Assembly (NCBI GenBank): GCA_003551865.1
Contig: PUNU01000077.1
Span: 1-7,894, forward strand
Source of the DNA: Syntrophomonadaceae bacterium
GTDB lineage: Bacteria; Bacillota_D; Dethiobacteria; DTU022
Length of the DNA stretch: 7,894 bases
Direction of reading: 5' to 3'
Position numbers and translations under genes: made by a program. The notes under the pieces are model-generated. The model worked only from the letters and a program-made list of their open reading frames with translations. It was not told the origin of the DNA and did not search any database. Shown here in pieces: positions 1 through 5,924 of the stretch (its first letter is position 1; every line of letters starts with the position of its first letter).

Positions 1-147
1 GCCGATCGGGTGGGCAGCCTGGCAAAAGGCAAAGACGCCGATTTGATCATCTGCCGGGGAGACATATTGAGCATCAACCCCGAACTGGAACATGTTTTTA
101 TTTCCGGAGTGGACGTGCTCAGCAGCAAGGCAAAAGAGAGCAGTTAA
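1..147 (+). CDS. Amidohydrolase-superfamily protein, C-terminal end (5' end outside window)
   Basis: The reading frame is open from the first base and ends at a TAA, giving 48 visible residues. The segment from G5 to D14 (GSLAKGKDAD), followed by LIICRGD and a hydrophobic strand ending in FISGVDVL, is the typical last part of metal-dependent amidohydrolases (imidazolonepropionase, dihydroorotase and cyclic-imidase relatives). There the chain returns to the small beta-sandwich domain after the catalytic barrel. The metal ligands lie in the missing upstream part, so neither the substrate nor an intact active site can be judged. The gene points the same way as the MATE transporter 70 nt downstream, and the two might share a transcript. 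The superfamily call is fairly secure; the specific enzyme is unknown. Confidence 0.7.
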   Translation, partial: ADRVGSLAKGKDADLIICRGDILSINPELEHVFISGVDVLSSKAKESS

Positions 148-205
148 ATCCGGTTTTGAACATTAATACACATAAAAAATTACATATTTTTCACAGCAGA
201 TTTAA

Positions 206-220
206 AGGACGATCCCATTG
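206..220 (+). promoter_or_regulatory. Ribosome binding site deciding a TTG start for the MATE gene
   Basis: AAAGGA ends 8 nt before TTG 218-220. The two nearby ATGs are in other frames and the next in-frame ATG (239) has no purine-rich site at proper distance. This supports TTG as the start codon. Confidence 0.6.
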
Positions 221-1585
221 CGAAATGATGCCGAGCTTATGGGCAAGGAAAACATAACCAGGCTTATTTTACGCTACTCCATGCCGGCCACAGTAGGTAT
301 GGTCGTGGCGGCAACCTATAACGTGGTCGATACAATATTTATCGGTTGGCTGGGCAGTGAGGCCATAGCCGCCCTCTCCATTGCTTTTCCCATTCAGATG
401 ATCCTGGGGGCTGTCGGGGTCGGAGTGGGAGTGGGAGCCGCATCCCTGATATCACGTTCCCTGGGAGCCGGCAATACCCGCGATGCTGAAAAAGCTGTCG
501 GCCAGGTGATCAGCCTGGCACTTGGGTTTGGCCTGATCATAGCCCTGGTCGGCATGTTTTACCTGCGCCCCTTGCTGATCCTGGTGGGCGCATCCCCAGA
601 GATCCTGGGCTACACCGAAGATTACACTTCGGTTATTGTCACCGGCTCTGTAGTCTTTTTCTTAATCATGGGCCTGAACAACGTGGTGCGGGCGGAAGGG
701 AGCCCCATGCTCTCCATGAAAATCATGGTCGGATCTTCCCTGCTTAATATTGCGCTCGATCCCATCTTTATTTTTCTGCTGGGCATGGAAGTCAGGGGCG
801 CTGCCGTAGCCACTGTGCTGGCCAAAACAGTGGGAGCTTCCGTACTTCTCTTCCATTTTATCAGCGGCAGAAGCAACCTGGTCCTATGCCGGGACAGTTT
901 AAAACCCGACCTGGAAATAATAAAAAACATCTACAAGATCGGTTTTCCCAGCATGCTGCGGCTGTTTTCCAAGAACCTCTCCCTGACCGCAACCAATATT
1001 ATCCTGGCCGGATTCGGTCATATACCCATAGCCGCCATGGGCCTATTTTTCCGCCTGCAGATGCTCATTGTCATGCCGGTAATCGGTTTTTCCCAGGGGC
1101 TTTTGCCGGTTATCGGCTACAATTACGGCGCCAACCAGCCCGAACGCATTCGTGAAGCGGTAGTAAAAGGTTTCGTGATCAGCACCGCCTTCATTACTGG
1201 GCTGGCCTTGGTTGCTTATTCAAGCCCGTCAACTTTCATCGGCATCTTTACTTCAGAACCTGAGCTGTTAGCCATGGGAAGCTACTCCCTGCGCATTATG
1301 ATTCTCATGTTTCCCCTTATAGGGATACAATTTGTTTCGGTAATATTCTTCCAGGCTATTGGCAAAGCTGTTCCTTCTCTGGTGCTGTCACTGCTGAGAG
1401 AAGTAATGATTTTTATACCCCTGCTAATAATATTTTCAGGTTCCGCCGGGCTGATTGGGGTTTGGGTCGCCCGGCCGGTCAGCGATCTGCTGGCTTTCAT
1501 AGTTACCTTCTCTATGATTACCAGTGAACTAAAAAAACAAGGCATTCCCCTGCGCCCCCCTTGGACCGGGCGCAAAGCAGCCTGA
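218..1585 (+). CDS. MATE family multidrug/cation antiporter
   Basis: A 455-residue inner-membrane protein of normal length for the MATE family, whose members usually have 12 helices and export drugs or metabolites in exchange for Na+ or H+. Seen in the sequence: a first helix with P23, N35 and D38 in the family pattern; RAEGSPMLSMK at 158-168; NIALDPIFIF at 177-186; the second-half motif GFSQGLLPVIGYNYGAN at 290-306; FFQAIGKA at 377-384; and an LRE...IPL pattern near 393-401. The start is TTG at 218. AGGA at 206-209 lies 8 nt before it, and two ATGs at 225 and 228 are out of frame. The in-frame ATG at 239 is a weaker alternative. A poor promoter-like TTGAAC lies at 156-161 without a convincing -10. 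Two palindromic repeats begin 4 nt after the stop. The N-terminus most resembles the MepA-like branch. The transported substrate is unknown. Confidence 0.93.
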   Translation: MRNDAELMGKENITRLILRYSMPATVGMVVAATYNVVDTIFIGWLGSEAIAALSIAFPIQMILGAVGVGVGVGAASLISRSLGAGNTRDAEKAVGQVISLALGFGLIIALVGMFYLRPLLILVGASPEILGYTEDYTSVIVTGSVVFFLIMGLNNVVRAEGSPMLSMKIMVGSSLLNIALDPIFIFLLGMEVRGAAVATVLAKTVGASVLLFHFISGRSNLVLCRDSLKPDLEIIKNIYKIGFPSMLRLFSKNLSLTATNIILAGFGHIPIAAMGLFFRLQMLIVMPVIGFSQGLLPVIGYNYGANQPERIREAVVKGFVISTAFITGLALVAYSSPSTFIGIFTSEPELLAMGSYSLRIMILMFPLIGIQFVSVIFFQAIGKAVPSLVLSLLREVMIFIPLLIIFSGSAGLIGVWVARPVSDLLAFIVTFSMITSELKKQGIPLRPPWTGRKAA

Positions 1586-1589
1586 CTCA

Positions 1590-1618
1590 TGTAGCAAGGG
1601 GACGGGGTACCTGCTACA
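1590..1618 (+). repeat. Palindromic intergenic repeat, copy 1 (CAAGGGG subtype)
   Basis: A 29-bp element with arms TGTAGCA and TGCTACA around the core GGGGACGGGGTACC. It starts 4 nt after the MATE stop codon. Transcribed, it could fold as a stem of 7 bp, extendable to 9 with one A-C mismatch, but no T run follows, so it is not a standard intrinsic terminator. It is identical to copy 2. Confidence 0.9.
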
Positions 1619-1622
1619 TCTG

Positions 1623-1651
1623 TGTAGCAAGGGGACGGGGTACCTGCTACA
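1623..1651 (+). repeat. Palindromic intergenic repeat, copy 2 (CAAGGGG subtype)
   Basis: An exact 29-bp match to copy 1 in the same orientation, spaced 33 nt start to start. The trailing bases ATC after the right arm are also shared. This looks like a tandem duplication. Confidence 0.9.
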
Positions 1652-1678
1652 TCAAATTGTCGGGCCTGCTTACATAAT

Positions 1679-1698
1679 GGGAGGAAAATCACATGTGA
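1679..1698 (+). other. Ribosome-site plus start-stop (ATGTGA) motif, possible gene remnant or leader
   Basis: GGGAGG at 1679-1684 is followed after 8 nt by ATG at 1693 and at once by TGA. An overlapping GTG at 1695 would encode a five-residue peptide (MKCLL). It is well spaced for initiation but has no body. It could be the scar of a deleted gene, a minimal leader, or chance. It lies in the gap 1586-1816, which otherwise holds only the two repeats and an A+T-rich stretch before the next gene. Confidence 0.3.
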
Positions 1699-1816
1699 AA
1701 TGCCTTCTTTAAGTTATATGAAAAGCGCAGCAGGCACACGGCTTGCAGTCTATTCGAAAAGAGAAAATCAGAATTATTATTAGTATTACTAAACAATGTA
1801 TAAAGGGGAACAGAAA

Positions 1817-2059
1817 ATGGAAACACGGAAAAAAGTATTTGGCTTTATGGTGGCTCTGGGAGTGACATTGTTGTTAGCATACTCATTGCCGTTATATTTT
1901 GAAAATACTCTCTCCATGCCGGCAATATTTTCAATAGCGGTCGCGGCGGGATTCTTCGTCAGGGAAAGCATCCAGAAGGATATGGCGCTACCGAAAAGGG
2001 CCCTGGTCAGTCTGGCAGTGGGAGTACTGCTTTACTTGATATTTTTGCTTATATATTAG
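1817..2059 (+). CDS. Small membrane protein of unknown function (80 aa)
   Basis: I do not recognise this protein. The start is chosen at ATG 1817 because AAGGGGA at 1803-1809 sits 7 nt before it; the in-frame ATG at 1796 lies upstream of that site and has no site of its own. The chain begins METRKK, then a hydrophobic stretch at about 8-28, a second weaker one at about 34-48, a charged linker (RESIQKDMALPKR), and a strongly hydrophobic C-terminus at about 63-80 ending in Tyr. It therefore has two or three membrane segments and almost no soluble part. The positive N-terminus suggests a cytoplasmic start. The sequence before the gene is A+T-rich (1750-1795) and probably holds its promoter, though no clear -35/-10 pair stands out. 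A repeat begins 25 nt after its stop. The gene runs against the ABC exporter operon, so it is probably a single-gene unit. Confidence 0.7.
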   Translation: METRKKVFGFMVALGVTLLLAYSLPLYFENTLSMPAIFSIAVAAGFFVRESIQKDMALPKRALVSLAVGVLLYLIFLLIY

Positions 2060-2084
2060 CTGCACAGGCAAATGGCAAACTGGG

Positions 2085-2113
2085 TGTAGCAAGGGGACGG
2101 GGTACCTACTACA
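2085..2113 (+). repeat. Palindromic intergenic repeat, copy 3 (CAAGGGG subtype, one arm change)
   Basis: Matches copies 1 and 2 except for G to A at 2108 in the right arm (TACTACA). It fills the junction between two convergent genes, 25 nt after the small membrane gene and 2 nt beyond the stop codon of the ABC permease. Read on the minus strand, the arms pair along 9 positions if G-U pairs are allowed; on the plus strand the same positions are C-A mismatches. Confidence 0.9.
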
Positions 2114-2115
2114 CA

Positions 2116-2943
2116 TTATTTGATCAGGCGGCGGCGCATCAGCACCTGGGGCAACGGAAAAATAATCATGACAAACAATACAAGCCACAGCAAGTGATAA
2201 ATAAGATTAAAGCTGACCGCCCCAATGGTCAGTGAACGCAGCAAAACCACCACATGGTATAAGGGCAGTGCCCAGGCCAGCTGCTGCAGTATCCGGGGCA
2301 GCACATCCAAGGGGAAAAATACTTCGGAAAACAAAAACATGGGTGTAACAATAAGGGTAAAAAAGTAGGCGAAGTTATCTATTTTAGGGACTAAGCCGGT
2401 CCAAATCATGGCTATCTGGGAAAATACCAGTCCGTTTAAGAGAAGAACAATGGGAACTAGCAAAGCCCAAAAAGAAGGAACCAGCCCCAGGAGGGATACT
2501 ACCACCATGATTACCGTCCCGGAGAGCAGACTTTTGAAAGTGCCGAAAAAAAGCTCCCCCACCACCACCTCTTCGAGGTTAATTGGTGTAGCCACTATAG
2601 CATGATATATCTTCTGGTAATGCATCCGCACGAATGAATCATATGAACACTCTGCAGCCGAGGCCCACATGGCCGAAGTCGCGACTATACCCGGAGCCAC
2701 AAACTGAGTGTAACTAATGCCTTCAATATCGTCTACAAGCATCCCCAACCCTACACCAAGGGCAGCCAGGTATAAAAGGGGCTCTATAACATTAAAGGCA
2801 ATACTGGTAGCCCAGGTTTTTTTAAATACTATCAAGTTGCGGGCGAGCACTTTCATTGCCCAGCGGTTTACCGGTCTATAAAATGCCGTCAGCTTTTCCA
2901 ATTTCAGCGAAGCTTCCGCTCTCATGTTCGATATCTTCTCCAT
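2116..2943 (-). CDS. ABC-2 type transport permease, NodJ-like
   Basis: A 275-residue membrane subunit of an ABC exporter. The N-terminal part has RPVNRWAMKVLARN at 23-36, as in NodJ-type permeases. Then come about six hydrophobic segments (roughly 51-69, 79-98, 129-152, 155-183, 190-210, 247-264). The family blocks FVAPGIVATSAMW at 81-93 and TPMFLFSEVFFPLDVLP at 200-216 are clear. In rhizobia, NodI/NodJ export the lipo-chitooligosaccharide Nod factor; relatives in non-symbiotic bacteria have other, mostly unknown, substrates, so no symbol is assigned. The ATG at 2943 has AGAGG at 2952-2956, 8 nt upstream and inside the ATPase gene, which supports this start despite a 68-nt overlap. The stop is 2 nt from repeat copy 3. 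It must work with the ATPase encoded just upstream, probably as a 2+2 complex in the cytoplasmic membrane. Confidence 0.92.
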   Translation of the reverse strand: MEKISNMRAEASLKLEKLTAFYRPVNRWAMKVLARNLIVFKKTWATSIAFNVIEPLLYLAALGVGLGMLVDDIEGISYTQFVAPGIVATSAMWASAAECSYDSFVRMHYQKIYHAIVATPINLEEVVVGELFFGTFKSLLSGTVIMVVVSLLGLVPSFWALLVPIVLLLNGLVFSQIAMIWTGLVPKIDNFAYFFTLIVTPMFLFSEVFFPLDVLPRILQQLAWALPLYHVVVLLRSLTIGAVSFNLIYHLLWLVLFVMIIFPLPQVLMRRRLIK

Positions 2944-3865
2944 AGATTAATCCTCTTCCCGTCAATTTCAAGAAGACGTCTTCCAGGTTTGACGGCCGCA
3001 CCTGGTAACCCTCCACATAATCACAGGTATTTATCAGGTCCAGCACTTCCGACTCATCATCATGCGGGACATAAAGATATACCGTGCTTCCGGCAACCTG
3101 GTAACCACCGACAACCTCTCTTACAGTGTAAAGAAAATCATCTATTTTTGCAGAATCCAGCTCTACTTCCACCACTTTTGCACCCACCTGCTTCTTAATT
3201 AAATCAACCGGTTTTCCTTCCTCCAGGATCGCGCCTTGATTCATAATAATCAGCTGGTCACAAAGCTGGCTTGCTTCTTCAAGGTAGTGCGTTGTTAAAA
3301 TCAGGGTCAGGCCTCTTTTTTTAAGCCGGCGCAGATGTTCCCAGATCAAACGCCGGCTCTGGGGATCCAGACCGGTCGTCGGCTCATCCAAGATAAGAAT
3401 TTCCGGGGTGTGAACCAGACCGCGGGCGATGGTCAGCCTGCGCTTCATGCCGCCGGAGATCTGCTCGACCTCCTGGTTGGCCTTGGCGGAGAGGCCAAAA
3501 AAGTAGAGCAGCTCTTTTGCCCTTCTTTCAGCTTCTGACCGGCTGATGCCGTAATAACCGGCATAGACGATCAGGTTTTCCAGAACAGTGAGTTCTAAAT
3601 CCAGGTTGTTTTCCTGGGGCACCACTCCCAGCCTGGTCTTAATTTCCCGGGGATCTTTGGAAACATCACGGCCCAAAACAGTCAGCTTTCCTCCCGAAAC
3701 CGGGTGAAAGCAGTAGATCATTGCTACTACCGTTGTTTTACCGGCTCCGTTCGGCCCGAGGATACCGAAGCACTGCCCTCCATAGATGCTAAAATCAATC
3801 CCGGCCACGGCCGGGAATCCATTGTAGTATTTTTGCAGGTTTTGCGCTTCCACTACAGACTGCAT
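2876..3865 (-). CDS. ABC transporter ATP-binding protein, NodI-like
   Basis: A 329-residue cytoplasmic ATPase that energises the NodJ-like permease. All core motifs are intact: Walker A GPNGAGKTT at 37-45, Q-loop Q84, signature ISGGM at 136-140, Walker B ILILDE at 156-161, D-loop GLDP at 165-168 and switch histidine H193. Residues beyond about 230 form the C-terminal regulatory region common to DrrA/NodI-type ATPases, including the PSNLEDVFLKLTGRGL block. The last 22 codons overlap the permease gene and give a tail (DIEHESGSFAEIGKADGIL) that probably owes its sequence to the overlap. The ATG at 3865 is preceded by AGGAG at 3876-3880, 10 nt upstream. Transcription most likely starts from the candidate promoter near 3913-3940. 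The substrate is unknown; a self-resistance or lipid/glycolipid export role is possible but not shown. Confidence 0.94.
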   Translation of the reverse strand: MQSVVEAQNLQKYYNGFPAVAGIDFSIYGGQCFGILGPNGAGKTTVVAMIYCFHPVSGGKLTVLGRDVSKDPREIKTRLGVVPQENNLDLELTVLENLIVYAGYYGISRSEAERRAKELLYFFGLSAKANQEVEQISGGMKRRLTIARGLVHTPEILILDEPTTGLDPQSRRLIWEHLRRLKKRGLTLILTTHYLEEASQLCDQLIIMNQGAILEEGKPVDLIKKQVGAKVVEVELDSAKIDDFLYTVREVVGGYQVAGSTVYLYVPHDDESEVLDLINTCDYVEGYQVRPSNLEDVFLKLTGRGLIYGEDIEHESGSFAEIGKADGIL

Positions 3866-3912
3866 CCGGCTTCAACTCCTATCTAGCTTAACACCCATGA
3901 CGACAAGACTAT

Positions 3913-3940
3913 TCTATATCACAGCCCCGGTTATCGGCAA
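3913..3940 (-). promoter_or_regulatory. Candidate sigma-A promoter for the ABC exporter operon
   Basis: On the minus strand, TTGCCG (3940-3935) is followed after 16 nt by TATAGA (3918-3913), with a TG one base before the -10 as in extended -10 promoters. TAGAAT at 18-nt spacing is an alternative. It lies about 50 nt before the ATPase start. Each hexamer matches consensus at only 4 (or 5) of 6 positions. Confidence 0.35.
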
Positions 3941-4016
3941 GTTCAAATACAGCCCTAAAACGAATCCAAAAACCCTATCTTTACTGAGCCCCAATGTTAT
4001 GTGGATCTGCGTATAT

Positions 4017-4060
4017 GAAAACCCGGGGCCTGCCACTGGCAGCAGTGGAAGCAGCCCGGG
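4017..4060 (-). terminator. Candidate intrinsic terminator of the TPP-enzyme operon
   Basis: The arms CCCGGGGCCTGC (4022-4033) and GCAGCCCGGG (4051-4060) pair over 10 positions with a two-base bulge. Inside them CCACTG (4033-4038) and CAGTGG (4043-4048) form a second stem around GCAG. On the minus strand the stem is followed by TTTTCATAT. The T run is short, so termination may be partial. It lies about 180 nt past the TPP-enzyme stop and before the exporter promoter, which fits a boundary between the two operons. Confidence 0.45.
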
Positions 4061-4080
4061 CTTACAGTGTACGAAAGTGA

Positions 4081-4107
4081 GCAGCAGGGGGACGGGGTGC
4101 CTGCTAC
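4081..4107 (+). repeat. Palindromic intergenic repeat, copy 4 (degenerate, CAGGGGG subtype, inverted to copies 5 and 6)
   Basis: A 27-bp core that matches the reverse complement of copy 6 at 25 positions and copy 1 at 24. It has lost the T of the left GTAG arm (GCAGCA) and the KpnI-like GGTACC is changed to GGTGCC. It is inverted relative to copies 5 and 6, 63 nt away. Confidence 0.8.
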
Positions 4108-4170
4108 GCGCGTCCTCGATGAAGTGTGGGACTTTGCCGCATAAAACCTTAGCCAAATGATAAGAAAAAG

Positions 4171-4199
4171 TGTAGCAAGTACCCCGTCCCCCTGCTACA
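4171..4199 (-). repeat. Palindromic intergenic repeat, copy 5
   Basis: Has the G-rich core on the minus strand. It is part of a 39-bp tandem unit (4160-4198) that also includes the leading bases ATAAGAAAAAG. It differs from copy 6 only at 4178 (A instead of G), which leaves one G-U pair in the minus-strand stem. Confidence 0.9.
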
Positions 4200-4209
4200 T
4201 AAGAAAAAG

Positions 4210-4238
4210 TGTAGCAGGTACCCCGTCCCCCTGCTACA
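4210..4238 (-). repeat. Palindromic intergenic repeat, copy 6 (perfect 9-bp stem)
   Basis: Arms TGTAGCAGG and CCTGCTACA pair perfectly over 9 bp around an 11-nt loop. It belongs to the second 39-bp tandem unit (4199-4237) and ends one base from the stop codon of the TPP enzyme, so it is the first element in that gene's 3' untranslated region. Confidence 0.9.
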
Positions 4239-4239
4239 T

Positions 4240-5910
4240 TTACTCCATTTTTAATGACTCGGAAAAGAACGGGGTGATCAGGCTGGTAACCGTCGGATCC
4301 ACTACCACGTTAACAACAGACGGTTTGCCCGATGCAAAGGCTCGCTCGAGAGCGGGGACGATATCTTTGTCTTCCGTGACATACTCACCGTGTCCACCCA
4401 AACCCTCCACCACTTTTTCGTAACGGCGCAGACCCAACTCGGCACACTGGAGGCGGTCTTCACCGATCGACATCTTCTGGCCGTGCTTGATCATCCCCCA
4501 GGCGCAGTCATTGTTGATCACGCAGACCACGGGGATGTTATGGCGAACCATGGTGTCAAGCTCCATGGCGTTAAAGCCGAAGGAGCCGTCTCCGTTTAAA
4601 AGCAGGACTTTTTTATCCGGGTGGGCCAGTTTTGCCGCCATTGCAAAAGGAATGCCTGTCCCCAGGCAGCCGAAGAGCCCCGCGGCTGTGCCGAGCACGC
4701 CGGCTTTAAGGTGAGACATAAAACCGGTCAGCCCAAAATAGACGGTGTCACCGCCGTCAACGACATAGAGGGCGTCTTTGCCCACGAACCGGGAAACCTG
4801 GGAGGCAAGGCGAACGGGGTGGATAGGGTCTGTCTCCGTCTCGCGCACCTGCAGTTCGTATTCCAGCATGGCTTTGCTGTTTTCCCTCAGGTTTTGCATC
4901 CACTCGCCGTGGTCTTTTTCCTGGACCAGGGAAGCGAGCTCCTCCAGGGTCACCGCCGCATCACCCGCCAGGCCAACGTCGGCGAAGCGGTTGCGGTCCA
5001 GCTCGCATGGATCGATATCGATGCGAATAACCTTGGCAGACGGAGGGATAATTGCGCCCGACTGCAAAAGCCAGTTATAGCGCAGGCCGGCGGTAACAAT
5101 CACGTCGGCCTGGGGAATGTTGGCCATCAACCCGACATAGCCGCAGTCCCAAATCGACAGGGGGTGATCATCGGGCAGCTCGCCGCGCCCGTAGTTGAGC
5201 AGCATGAAGGGAATGCCGCTTTTCTCAATAAACTGCTGAAGGGGGCCGGCGCTGTTGCTTAAACCGATGCCGCTGCCGCCAAAAAACAGGGGTTGTTTTG
5301 CGCCGTCGATAATCTCCGCCGCTTCCTTCAGCGAATCCTTGTCGGGGCGGCAGGTGTAGCACTGCGGCGAGCGGGGTGGGAAGGGAGCTTCGCTTTCTTC
5401 TACGGATATGTTTAAAACATCGGGGGGCAGTTCCAGGAATACCGGGCCGGGCCGCCCTTCACGGGCGGTGCGAAAGGCGATGGACAAATATTCGGGAATG
5501 CGTTTTGCCTCATAACAAGTAGCCCACCACTTGGTTACCGGCTTGACCATGTCAATCTGGTTCATTTCCTGCAGGGCACCCCTGAGGTCATCACGCAGGG
5601 GATGCCTGCCGCAGAGGACAACCAGGGGAATATTGTCGAGGAAAGCATTAACCAACCCGGTTAGCCCGTTGGTAAAACCCGGACCGGCTGTAAGAAAGCA
5701 AACCCCGGTCTGACCGGTATAGACGGACCAGGCCTGGGCCGCCATTACCGCCGCCTGCTCGTGACGCACATCAACAGTGCGAATATCGTACTCAGTAAAT
5801 CCATCCAGAAGGGTTTCGATATGCCCTCCGGAAATACCGAACACAGTACCTACGTTTTCCAACTCTTTTAAATACTTGACTGCCAGGTGTCCGCCTTTAA
5901 TACGTGTCAT
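4240..5910 (-). CDS. Thiamine-diphosphate-dependent enzyme, 2-hydroxyacyl-CoA lyase/acetolactate-synthase-like
   Basis: A 556-residue cytoplasmic enzyme with the usual three domains: PYR (about 1-165), central (about 195-325) and PP (about 370-545). Seen: the cofactor-activating glutamate E51 in VRHEQAA; TAGPG at 74-78; GLRYNWLL at 275-282; and the ThDP/Mg2+ motif from GDG (440-442) to NN (466-467). The GLRYNWLL block and following IDIDP strand resemble the GARLNWLL pattern of oxalyl-CoA decarboxylase and 2-hydroxyacyl-CoA lyase, while the C-terminal part is more acetolactate-synthase-like. No small regulatory subunit gene and no branched-chain genes are nearby, so a biosynthetic acetolactate synthase is unlikely. 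It probably cleaves or joins a carbon-carbon bond next to a carbonyl. Of two adjacent ATGs, the second (5910) is preferred because AGGAGG (5917-5922) is 6 nt before it and only 3 nt before the first (5913). The upstream dehydrogenase stops 14 nt before this start, implying coupled translation. Confidence 0.88.
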   Translation of the reverse strand: MTRIKGGHLAVKYLKELENVGTVFGISGGHIETLLDGFTEYDIRTVDVRHEQAAVMAAQAWSVYTGQTGVCFLTAGPGFTNGLTGLVNAFLDNIPLVVLCGRHPLRDDLRGALQEMNQIDMVKPVTKWWATCYEAKRIPEYLSIAFRTAREGRPGPVFLELPPDVLNISVEESEAPFPPRSPQCYTCRPDKDSLKEAAEIIDGAKQPLFFGGSGIGLSNSAGPLQQFIEKSGIPFMLLNYGRGELPDDHPLSIWDCGYVGLMANIPQADVIVTAGLRYNWLLQSGAIIPPSAKVIRIDIDPCELDRNRFADVGLAGDAAVTLEELASLVQEKDHGEWMQNLRENSKAMLEYELQVRETETDPIHPVRLASQVSRFVGKDALYVVDGGDTVYFGLTGFMSHLKAGVLGTAAGLFGCLGTGIPFAMAAKLAHPDKKVLLLNGDGSFGFNAMELDTMVRHNIPVVCVINNDCAWGMIKHGQKMSIGEDRLQCAELGLRRYEKVVEGLGGHGEYVTEDKDIVPALERAFASGKPSVVNVVVDPTVTSLITPFFSESLKME

Positions 5911-5924
5911 CATATTCCTCCTGT

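Larger units (their letters stand above)
3866..4239. other. 374-nt gene-free region between the ABC exporter and the TPP-enzyme operon
   Basis: It holds, from right to left, repeat copies 6, 5 and 4, a GC-rich hairpin with a short T run (candidate terminator for the operon on the right), and the candidate promoter of the ABC exporter. Open frames of about 80 codons run through it on both strands (3897-4160 +, 3914-4156 -), but both read through repeat copy 4, have no good ribosome site and show no recognisable domain. I do not call a gene here. Confidence 0.6.

Noticed and set aside
148..217. Promoter before the MATE gene
   Set aside because: TTGAAC at 156-161 is a fair -35, but no good -10 is found at 16-18 nt.
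1590..1651. CRISPR array
   Set aside because: Only two adjacent repeat copies, with a 4-nt gap instead of spacers and no cas genes; the other copies are far apart and in both orientations.
1282..1692. Minus-strand frame with GTPSPCY words
   Set aside because: It is the reverse translation of repeat copies 1 and 2 followed by antisense of the MATE gene.
2116..3865. Nod-factor export genes nodI and nodJ in the strict sense
   Set aside because: The proteins match the family, but nothing else suggests symbiosis and the organism looks like a Bacillota; the same family serves other exporters.
3897..4160. Plus and minus open frames of 80-87 codons in the gap before the ABC operon
   Set aside because: Both run through repeat copy 4, have no good ribosome site and no recognisable family. 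A decayed gene is possible but cannot be supported.
4157..4423. Short plus-strand protein containing repeated TPSPCY words
   Set aside because: The words are just translations of repeat copies 5 and 6, and the rest is antisense to the TPP-enzyme gene.
4621..5262. Open frame of 213 codons on the plus strand
   Set aside because: It lies antisense inside the well-supported TPP-enzyme gene and has no domain or ribosome site; it is a shadow frame.
4240..5910. Biosynthetic acetolactate synthase (ilvB)
   Set aside because: No ilvN or other branched-chain genes are adjacent, and the GLRYNWLL block points to the hydroxyacyl-CoA lyase/oxalyl-CoA decarboxylase branch.
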